NCBI GenBank assembly: GCA_001630475.1
Contig: KV419438.1
Coordinates: forward strand, 127,187-191,186
Origin: Sistotremastrum niveocremeum HHB9708
Taxonomy: Eukaryota; Basidiomycota; Agaricomycetes; Sistotremastrales; Sistotremastraceae
DNA length: 64,000 bases
Reading direction: 5' to 3'
Positions 12,641-21,921 of this stretch are shown here, piece after piece (positions within the stretch are counted from its first letter, which is position 1; every line of letters begins with the position of its first letter). The translations under genes and the position numbers were made by a program. The notes beneath the pieces were generated by a model. The model saw only the letters and a program-made list of their open reading frames with translations. It was not told the origin of the DNA and made no database searches.

Positions 12641-13003
12641 ATATACTAGTAAGTTGTATCTGCCTCTTCGAGTCACAATTTAGTCTAACATACTTGCCCC
12701 GTAGACGCATCAAATTTCTATCCGAGCATGCTTGATGACACCGCGTTGTTGGGACCCACTCGAACACTTCATCGACATTTAACTTGAATTAACCTAATTT
12801 GTGTACTTCGCGTAAATATATAGTAGATCAGAGGCAGAGGAGAGGTGGGGAATGCAAATTTTCATCCGGTCTCTTGATGGAAGACCGACCGGTGCCGGCA
12901 TCTCGGCTCCCTCAATTTTGGTTGACTCGGTTTCGGTTAAGGCTCCGAGTCGTACACTAGCATTTGCATCAGCCCTCTGCCCAAGTCTGCCTTTTCAATA
13001 ACT

Positions 13004-14885
13004 ATGGCCGCTGACGCACTTTCTAAAACGATTACTTCCTTTGCTCATTATCAGCAACTGCGCAAAGGACTTGATGAAACGCAGGAAACGCCAATGTTTA
13101 CAAAAGGAAGTTGGGCATTCCCTAAATCCCAACTCATTCTTTGGTATAAGGATGGCGAAGCTTCCAGGTGCGTGTGTCATTGTACATGGTCTCTTTGAGT
13201 TCTAAAACCATTTCTCAGTCGCATCCAATTTCCTAACTCAAGTAACGTTGAACTCAAGCTTTTGTCGGAGGCATGTCAACCTGCCACGTTTGGGCGTAAC
13301 CATAAAGACGTGTTGGACGAAAGTTATCGCCTCGCTCGGAAAATGGACGCCCGAGACTTCTCCATCAACCTAGGCTTCGAGTTTTATGAAATGCTCACCC
13401 AAGCCGTCTCGCGCCTGTTCGGGGTCGAAAATAGTGACAAAAGTTTTCGGGCTCAGCTGTATAAACTGAATGTTTACGGTGTGTATATATTCCATCCCTC
13501 TTCGCCTTGTCAGTATATCTTGAGACTGATCGCTATACCATCTCATTTCAGGCCCTGGATCCTTCTTCAAAGCTCACAAGGATACGCCTCGTGCTGACAA
13601 CATGTTCGGCTCTCTTGTCCTCGTCCTACCCACCGAACACGAAGGAGGCGCTCTGCTTCTTCGTGATGGGACTAAAGAATTTCGATTTGAGTCAGATGAA
13701 TGTCATGAATCTCCCGCCGGATCCGTTTCTGTTCCGTGGGCTGCGTTCTATAGCCAGGTCGAACATGAAGTGCTTCCAGTAGTGTCGGGTTATCGAGTTA
13801 CTTTGACATACGTAAGTTTGATTGATTAGCGAGGCTGCTTCTCTGCTAACGGTTATCATAGAACCTGTACTTTTCCGACATACAAGTCCAAAAACCGATT
13901 TCGGTTGCTCCTGCGTTCCTCGCTAGTCTGCGAGCTTGTCTTCACGACCCGTTATTTCTTCCGAAAGGAGGATTACTTGGATTTGGCCTCAAACACGAAT
14001 ATCCAATGTCGTCAAGCTCGGAACTGCAGACCTTCCTTTCCTATCTCAAAGGGGTCGACGCTGCGATCGTCACGACCGCAATAGCTTTGGGGCTTAAAGC
14101 ATATCTCCGCGCCATCTACGACCTGGATGACTGTGTAGACGGCGATTGGGACGAAGATGATGAAGATGAAGAGGATAGTGAAGATTATGAGGAGGATTAC
14201 GATCCCAATGAGGGATATGACGATGATGACTCGGAAGAGGATTACGAGGACTACTATCAGGACAAGGGAAAAGCTAAAAGCAAGCCGGAAAAATCGAACT
14301 GGACCATGACTTCGACGGTTGTAGATCTGCAATTCTACGGGCAGTTGGAGTTGAAGTCAGAAATAATCAAGCTCATTCGGCACTCGCGAGATGGTCAGGG
14401 CTTCACTCCTCGCGGATTCATTAAATACGGTGAGTGTGGATCTTAAGTATTGACATGCCTTTTTGACGTACAGAATGACAGAGGATGAAGAAAATCTCAA
14501 GACTGAGCTTGAGAGAGAGCAAGTAACCGTCACTACCAGATGGGAGATCTGCGACATCGGAACAAAACGCGTGAAGCAGGCTGTAGAGCGCAAAACAGTG
14601 ACGAATAATCTCCAAACTAAGAAAAAGACCAGCGTTACCCAACGAATTGACGCCATCGATCAAGAAGTCAAAGATGCGAAAGCGCCTCCCAGTAAGGCTG
14701 ACGAAGATTCCGCAGTCGTCATCAACTGGATTACGCAGGTGAACACCAGAAATCCGGTCGAAACCGCTTACATCAGTTATGGAAATGAAGCCAGCATGTC
14801 CCACATATATGCGAGGGTCAATCTTATTGTTGAAGTTCCGACGCTTGAGGAAAGGCAATTGCAACGCAACGGGAATGTTGTTTAG
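13004..14885 (+). CDS. Fe(II)/2OG dioxygenase-like protein, copy 2
   Basis: Predicted about 555-residue paralogue, exons 13004-13167, 13219-13478, 13552-13811, 13862-14433 and 14474-14885. Iron ligands H150-x-D152 (AHKDTPR) and H213 (EHEVLP), with R223 in GYRVTLTY, are all present. Unlike its paralogues it has a roughly 50-residue, strongly acidic Asp/Glu/Tyr-rich insertion (about 14140-14270) between the LGLKAYLRAIYDL segment and the VVDLQ strand. The last junction is less certain: the donor homologous to the other copies (14430) gives the wrong phase, whereas a donor four bases later (GTGTGG, 14434) keeps frame but leaves a 40-bp intron. The C-terminal region (VINWITQV, then YGNEASMSHIYARVNLIVEV) is intact. 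Preceded by repeat copy C. Confidence 0.85.
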
Positions 14886-15432
14886 CTGGCGAGGCTTCAA
14901 GCTTCAAGCTTCTGGATTTCCAATTTTCCATCTCAGCGGTCCGTTTAGATAGGGAAATCGAGAGCCGAGATCCATATTCTGTTCACGACGAAAGCCTGTT
15001 GGTAGTAGCGTAGTTTTAACAAAAATTGAACATCGCAATGGCAAGGAGAAGGCTGTGCGATTTAAACTCCGATCTCGATCCAGGCTTCAGCGTGCAAAAT
15101 TACAACTCCTTGCGCACATAACAAACTGAAGGGTGAGCATCAGCCCTGAGGCCCCAACGGTACTCATGGAAGCTACGAACGTTCACCAGACGTCGCTTCA
15201 TTGGCTGAAGACTTGACGACTTGCTCTCACTTGCGGTCGATGAGGTAAGCGTTCACAGCCGTCGAGATGCAATGGCCGTCCAATCAACTACTAATAGGAG
15301 CAGAAATTCACAGCTCACAGGCTTCAATAGAAGGGTGCACATGCCAGCCTGAGGCTGTGGGACGATGCAGGAGTGCTGAACAACGGCTCAACGACCCACG
15401 TCAGACCACATCTGCTTTGTCTTAAGCGAAGG
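14886..15432. other. Intergenic spacer
   Basis: Between dioxygenase copy 2 and membrane-protein copy 3. Contains a small direct repeat of CTTCAAG near 14896-14911. No gene recognised. Confidence 0.45.
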
Positions 15433-16155
15433 ATGGCCCCTCAACTCTCGTCCAGTCCGACTTCAGAACATTCCACCTTCGTATTACCGGTGACGTTAAT
15501 GACGCCTCCGTCGACCTTTACGTTGCTTACGACTTTGACTCCGACCGTCACGAACTCAGTACTTGCTGAGCCAAGCGCCACGAGCACCATTCTTCCAGAT
15601 CCATCGGCTAAACAGAGAATACAAGACATTCTCGTTGCCGCCGGTGAGTGCATTTACGAAGTATTCAGTACGCATTAACTCAAACTTCATGTCCACATAG
15701 GGTTTCTCATTTTCGTGTTGCTCGGCTACATTTTGTACATGCGTTATAAACGCAAGAAGATATCAAACCAAGCTCGAGGATCGCAATCCTCAGAGCCCAT
15801 GCCGATGAGGCGAAGAAACCAACGATCGGACACAAGTGAATCGAGGAGAGCGACGGTCGAAGATCAGGGCGATCTTCCTAGATATGATACAGCTCATCTT
15901 CCGCCCTATGACCCCGGCAAAGAAGAGACAACCACCCCTGTTGGGATGGATCAGACAGATGTTCGGGAAGTTGAAGAGGAGAGACACGATGAAGTGCCGC
16001 TGTTGAGAAGACAGGCTGAAGGAGACAACGATGAGAATGGGATCGCTGAGCAAGCCTCTGAGAGTCAGGAGACAGAGCTGCCAGTTATTCTCGTCACAGC
16101 TCCAAGTCTAAAGTCAAATAATCCGTTTCGTAACCGTCTCCCACAGAATCCTTGA
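15433..16155 (+). CDS. Single-pass membrane protein with LPxY tail, copy 3
   Basis: Predicted 221-residue paralogue, exons 15433-15643 and 15701-16155, intron again at the start of the membrane helix (GFLIFVLLGYILYM, about residues 71-85, followed by RYKRKK). The N-terminal region is Thr/Ser/Pro-rich. The tail has ESRRATVEDQGDLPRYD from about residue 117, then HLPPYDP, EERHDEVPLLR and a short C-terminus; the APxY motif of copies 1 and 2 is missing. The stop codon lies only 224 bp before dioxygenase copy 3, the tightest pairing of the two families in the window. Confidence 0.8.
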
Positions 16156-16379
16156 TTTATGTATTTTTCCGATCATCATTTTTCGTTTTATGCGCCATTG
16201 GTCTTAGGTTTCGGGTTCAAAGACATCCTTATTCGGCTAACGGCATCGGCCCGAAGCGCCCGATGGCCGGCCACTAGAGTAGAGCCCGAACGCCCCAGAA
16301 ATTTCCATCGGCTATTTGAACCTCGAACGTGTTCTTCTCTTCCATCCACGAGCAAAATACTTGAAAATCTTCTGCAAAC

Positions 16380-18234
16380 ATGGCATCTGATGAGCTGCTG
16401 GCGAAAACAATAACATCTTTCAGCACTTTCCAGCAACTAAGGAAGGCAATTGAAGAAATCAAGGAGACCCCGGTATTCACCAAGGGCGCCTGGGATTTTC
16501 CAAAGTCTCAACTCGTTCTTTGATACAAGGATGGAGGCTCTGCAAAGTGAGGCCATCATTCAGAGAATTTATAAATTAGAATAATTGAACCTGGATATCC
16601 TAGATGTCTACAATTTCCAACCTCCGACGACGCCGAACTCCAACGACTTTCTGATGCGTGTCAATCAGCCACCTTTGGACGCAACAAGCAGGACGTGTTG
16701 GATGAAAGCTATCGTTTAGCACGAAAGATGGACACTGAAGACTTCTCTATCAATTTCGGCTTTGAGTTCTATGAAATGCTCAATCACGCCGTCAGAGGTC
16801 TCTTGGGCGTTCAACATGACGACAAAAATTTCCGAGCCGAATTATATAAACTGAACGTTTACGGTGCGTTTGTCTTATTCCTTCTATGGCATGGGGTATG
16901 AACATCGTCTACTATACTAGGTCCTGGTTCTTTCTTCAAGGCGCACAAGGATACCCCTCGCGCAGACAACATGTTCGGATCCCTGGTCGTTGCCTTACCA
17001 ACCCCGCATCAAGGTGGCACATTGCTTGTTCGCCAGGGTGCAGAAAACTACGAATTTGATTCCTCTTCGGCTTCAACATCCTCCTCGGAATCTACCTCGG
17101 CCGCCGTTGCGTGGACTGCATTCTACAGTCAAGTGGAGCACGAAGTCATTCCTGTTGTTAGCGGGTACCGGGTCACGTTGACTTACGTCCGTTATTCGTG
17201 AGTATAGTAATCCTGTATCTAACCCTTCGTCATTCAGAACCTCTACTTCTCCACCGCTTCGGACCCACCACTTTTGCTCCCCACACCAAATCCCGCGCCC
17301 GAGTCCCCCGAGCTTGTTACACAGTTCAAAACATGTCTCGATGATGCTACCTTCCTCCCCTCGGGCGGGTTGCTAGGATTCGGATTGAAGCACGAATATC
17401 CGCTGTCGGCCTCATCGGACCTTCAAGCATCTATCAAATATTTGAAGGGGACCGACCGCACGATTGTCAAGATCGCAGATGGTTTCGGACTCAAATCCTA
17501 TCTGCGTGCCGTCTATGACATCATGGAAGCTAAAGGAGGACCCGACGAGGAATATGAAGATGGAAAATACGTGACAAAGCCCCCGCCTGAACACAAGCGA
17601 TGGCTTCTCAGTGAGACCATTTTGGATTTAGGCCGCAAAGGAGCGCAAGAAGTCGAACCCTATGACATAGAGGAGTCTCTGCGGTATAAGGATGGTACAG
17701 AAACTTTAATCTGCAAAGGATTCATTCCGGACGAAGGTGCGTCGAAACAAACATTCTCATCGAACTGAATTTCATGCGGCTTTCTTGTCCACAGGTGAAA
17801 ATTCAGTCGGCGTTGATACCGATGAAGGGAGAAAGACCACTACCACGGAACGTGAGCTCTGTGATGTAGGGACCAAGGTGGTCTCGAGAATCCTCAAGCG
17901 TACCATCAACACCAAGAACCGGGAGACCGGGAAACAAACAAGCGTTGTCGAGACCCCAAACATATTTGAAGAGGTCCCGAAACCTCTTGATACAGTTTCT
18001 GAGACAACAGAAGAAGAAGAGGTATCATTTTCACGATGGGGCCGTAAGTCTAAACCCAAGTCGAAGCCTATCGTGGTCAACTGGATTACAATGATGAAGA
18101 AAAACAACCCTGTTCATACTTCGTATATCAGCTACGGAAATCAGGCTGAAATGGCTTATCTGTACGCGCAGATCAATCTTATGGTCGAGGTTCCTTCGTT
18201 CGAGGAGAGGCGCCAAACGGGCAAGAGCGTTTAA
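16380..18234 (+). CDS. Fe(II)/2OG dioxygenase-like protein, copy 3, with in-frame TGA in exon 1 (possible pseudogene)
   Basis: Paralogue with the standard five exons: 16380-16546, 16604-16863, 16921-17186, 17238-17736 and 17795-18234. These would give 543 residues, with H151-x-D153, H216 and R226 of the active site intact. In exon 1, codon 48 (16521-16523) is TGA where the three other copies have TGG (Trp in the LxLWY motif). Every other exon, splice border and reading frame looks undamaged, so the change is recent, an assembly or base-call error, or tolerated by internal initiation. The first downstream in-frame ATG is near 16698, which would drop most of the N-terminal region but keep the catalytic core. 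Sits 224 bp after membrane-protein copy 3. Confidence 0.75.
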
Positions 18235-18737
18235 TCGCTGGAATATCGTGTTAGCGGCTTGTTGCAATGGGAGTTTGTCAATGCTTGGCCACACTTTAGA
18301 GCATCTCTTTCTTTGGGTTTTATAAATCGTTATGGGGGAGAGAGTTTCTTATAGTAGTAACGAATCAGTTCGATGTTACCAGTGATTGTGTTCGTGCTAC
18401 CCTCTGATATGGATAATTGGAGACCTTCAACTTTATTCTCGGTGAATGACTCTTGATGATACTGGGAGTTGTGACGGATTGATGGCTGCAACCGCCTCGG
18501 CTTCAGAAGCAACAGGAACGTGGAGAAGAATGACAATTTTCGGTACTAAACAGATGAGAACCTTGACTAGACTACAACATGCGGAACAATAGGAAATAGA
18601 CGTGTGAGTTGTGGTCATTTCCTGCGCGAGCTGGTTTGAGTATTGGGTCCGAATGCCAAATGCCAGCCTAAAAACCTAAAAGATCGTAGTTATGAGCAAC
18701 CATCCTGACTGAAACAGAAAGGCGAAATATATACCTT
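18235..18737. other. Intergenic, convergent spacer
   Basis: 3' flank shared by dioxygenase copy 3 (plus) and the secreted protein gene (minus). No gene recognised. Confidence 0.45.
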
Positions 18738-19202
18738 TCAATTAATGTACCATTGAGTACCCGCAGGGCTGTTGTAGCAGGTATTCACAGCAGGAATATA
18801 AAGGGTGCTCGGGCATCCGTCGACGAAGACGGCGTAGGACAAGCCTCCGGGATTGGGATCGTTGATGTAGAGGGATACATAAGTGCCAATCGCGTTATAG
18901 CACGTGTAGGGGACGCGATCGACGAGCGAGAAGCAATAGCACGCGCTGGCGCAATTGGCGGTCTGGCAGAAACAGACCGACGGATTGGCACGACGGCCGA
19001 GGGGGTGAGCGACGTCATTGGCGGCGGTAGTGCCGAATATCTCGGGGATGTGGGAGGTGCCTTCGTGGATGGAGGGCACACCCGCGTCGGTGAGGTTGGT
19101 GGGATGGACGTCGGGGACGGCGACGAGGGCAGGAGTGAATGGACTGGCCATCACAACAGCGGTGAGCGCGGCAGCGGTGAAGAGAATGAGCTTGGAGAAC
19201 AT
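18738..19202 (-). CDS. Small secreted cysteine-rich protein
   Basis: Intronless 154-residue protein starting at ATG 19202. The first 19 residues (MFSKLILFTAAALTAVVMAS) form a clear signal peptide. A pro-region of about 50 residues ends in LGRRA, a plausible Kex2-type dibasic site, leaving a mature part of about 84 residues with eight cysteines: a CFC pair, NCASACYC, and single Cys in TCYN, DGCP and NTCYN. Eight cysteines would allow four disulfides. No known family recognised. Effector, antimicrobial or wall-associated roles all fit small secreted cysteine-rich proteins; none can be chosen from sequence. It lies on the opposite strand inside the dioxygenase array. Confidence 0.8.
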   Translation of the reverse strand: MFSKLILFTAAALTAVVMASPFTPALVAVPDVHPTNLTDAGVPSIHEGTSHIPEIFGTTAANDVAHPLGRRANPSVCFCQTANCASACYCFSLVDRVPYTCYNAIGTYVSLYINDPNPGGLSYAVFVDGCPSTLYIPAVNTCYNSPAGTQWYIN

Positions 19203-20814
19203 GAGTGTCTGAACGAGAATGGATGTGAAGAGCTGGGCGAATTTGCTTGCTGAGGATCTTGGAGCAACGTTGGCTCGTATTTATAGGCTTCAAAGCCCTA
19301 AGCCAGGTCGGAACGCCACAACAAGACGTGCATTTCGACTTCCGAAAACAGATCTATAGAACGGACGTTCGACGCTGCCGAGCGAGAGACCTGGCCAAGT
19401 TCGCTAGACTAATGTGTTTTCGTAAAAAGATGTTTGATGCGAGTCGGAATGGGAGCTTCGTGAAGGGATTGGCACAGGTCACAGACTCCTAGCGAACCAC
19501 TTGATTATCCAACGAGAGGACTGAATGTATTGGAGACCCCGAACAGGCAGACAGGCGGAGGATGCAGCAACTGGTTTAATTTCGTCGACACAGGTACAAG
19601 CCTTAGAAATTTCCACACAACGTAGTGATCTGTTTGAGCTTGAAACAGGGTCTTTCCGGCTCTGTAGCTTTGAGGCAGCAAGTGTCTGAGATGTAGCAGC
19701 GATTCCTTCGTCGTAGCAAAGATCCATGCGGCATCTACGTATGACGTTTTGCGTCTCGCTCATTTTAGGGAATTAGACGGACTATGATCCTGAGCGTCGT
19801 CGATAGCGTCCTCTATTGAGTATGAGAGCCTTCTGTAAGCTCCCGCGAGACCATAAAGATCGCCTTCCCGCCGATGCACCCGGTGTCTTCAGGGTGACGT
19901 GCCTTGCGTACGAGACGGACGATTAGCCCAGCTATATGAAGTGCAAAACTCGTGACGGAAGTGAATCAGTCGACTTCTCATGTTGATTTTGATGGTGCCT
20001 GGGCTGAAGTCAAGAATTCCGAACGCGAAGAACGAGCTTGGCTTGAATAGACGTCCACCGGTGACGCCGAGTAGGACGAATGCCAGCAGAGAAGTCGCCC
20101 TCATTGTTATACGAGATTCTAGTAACAGGAAAAGTTGCCATGTTGACCAGAGCATCCGTTAACGAACGTGGTATGGATAAGGAGGACGAATAGACGACCA
20201 CCGAGCAGTCGGCTGATTGGATAAGCCGTTTAAACGTACAGTCTGCTTCGAGTCATCAAACTCCTGGAAGAGGATGAATAGGCTTTAGAGTACGTACGTG
20301 ATCCATTAAGGCGGGCGTAGGAACCGTCGGAATGGAGCAGCACAATCAGTAACCGAGAGAAGATCAGCGCTTCATCTCAATCATTGACATTCAGAAGGTC
20401 AGCGAGACATCCGCAGATCGCACGAGGCTGACGATACATATCAACTACACAGGCATCAAGCCGCCTTGTTCGGCCGCCTGATCCACATAGAAAATGTGAA
20501 AGCACTTGATCCTCGAGGAGTACATCCGTCAACGGTTAGGACAGGACCAAATCTGAGAGCGCTGCCAGTGCCTGCCACGATTTGAAACGACTTGATCAGG
20601 GCGATCATTGTGCGAAAGTATCACAGTATAGTGCAGCGTCGCGTCCGTACAAACGGCTGATTTGAAAAGTCAGATCCAGTCTAGCTTTCAATGATCATGA
20701 AAAGGCTCGATGTCATGGTTCCCAGTTCGGCATCGGAGCTCGAATCGGCTCTCTCGGCTACTGCCTCGGCTTGTAGCCGGCTGATCACGTGCCTTATCGG
20801 ATTAAATTTTCATT
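19203..20814. other. Long gene-poor stretch
   Basis: 1.6 kb between the secreted protein gene and repeat copy D. It includes the 5' flank of the secreted gene. Only short open frames are present; one with a signal-peptide-like start is listed separately (19889-20104). Confidence 0.4.
19889..20104 (-). CDS. Possible short secreted peptide (weak)
   Basis: An ATG at 20104 opens a 71-codon frame whose first residues (MRATSLLAFVLLGVTGG) look like a signal peptide. The rest has no recognisable features and only one cysteine, and no homologous copy is visible in the window. It could be the first exon of a longer gene or chance. Confidence 0.2.
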   Translation of the reverse strand: MRATSLLAFVLLGVTGGRLFKPSSFFAFGILDFSPGTIKINMRSRLIHFRHEFCTSYSWANRPSRTQGTSP

Positions 20815-21830
20815 TCGGCTTTCGGAACCCTTTCTTCACGACCACAGTCCCAAGGCCGCGTTGCTCGTCCCCCACAGGGATTTTACATCTCTCTACTTGC
20901 GAGCGGGCTAAGGTCTGAGAATTACACGTCTCCCTCTGCTTTTCCTATCTGGATAAGACGATAACCTCAGTCTGGCGACATATCAGAAACACATCCAGTT
21001 GTTTCAGCTCTCAGAGCTCCTGGCGATCTCTTATACGGAGTGAAGGAACGAAACTACTTGGATCTGGAATATGTTGTGGAGACCGGGTGGCTTCGATATT
21101 TCGTTGTGAAACTTTTCTGCAAGTGGCATCTATCGCGGTCGTAACAAAAGTGGCAGGGAAACCCCCTTGCTCGAGGGACCGTCCACATGGATAACATCCA
21201 TGGCCACTTTAAACGGGTCGCAAGAGTATGACCGGGACGAATTGAGTGACTGTCCCCCCTCTCTCTCCAGAACCTCTGCCATCCTCCATACTCACACCGC
21301 CACCTCAACTCCGAGCAGGCGTCGGCTACGGCCCACGGCCCCTCGAGACGTTTTGCTGGGGTGCTTGATATGCGCAGCTGCGCCATGTTTCCTCTCCCGC
21401 ATAGGGCTGGTATTATCCTCTCATTCCCTCGACCCACTCAGTGTGTGTCTTGGCGAGCATGGAATTACCGACGGTGTCTACTTTAGGATGGGACTCGTCA
21501 AACGATGCCTCCCATCTGTGATTCGTTTGTCGAACGCACGAGGATTCGTCCTGTGGAAGCGTCTCGCAGCCATATCAGCCATTCTTGAGTGCACTTCGCG
21601 GCTCATGTCATTCTTCGAAAGAAGTTGCATGAAACTCGATTCAGACTACTCTAGGACTGTGGTCTTTTGACCCAATTTTTTCCCTCCATCTTGCTTCGTG
21701 CGAGCTCTTTCTTTCTGTGTTATTGTGTGTATGAGTGTACTATAGTCTCCGTTATAGTCCGGTGTCTAGAATGTATGCCGACGGTCCGATATCGCCGAGT
21801 TGCATGACTCTGTACGATCGGTGCCGATCA
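20815..21830 (+). repeat. Dispersed repeat copy D
   Basis: A detached fourth copy of the 8.9-12.6 kb repeat, same strand, closest to copy C: it shares CTTGCGAGCGGGCTAAGG (about 20899) followed by GTCTGAGAATTA, the GAGTGAAGGAACG region (about 21039), the tail GAAACTCGATTCAGACTACTC (split, about 21630-21650) and GATCGGTGCCGA near 21818. It ends about 90 bp before the start codon of dioxygenase copy 4, mirroring copy C upstream of copy 2. No coding capacity recognised. Confidence 0.55.
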
Positions 21831-21921
21831 AGTTTGCAGTCGTTATAAGTTGACAACCTGTCGCCTGTCTGTTTACCAGCTGTTGTTACCTGTCTTACCA
21901 ACTTCACCTTTCTTCATCAGT

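Noticed and set aside
18753-19253. 166-codon plus-strand frame over the secreted protein gene
   Set aside because: It is antisense to a gene with a clear signal peptide and Cys pattern and is Gly/Glu/Val-rich as expected for a shadow.
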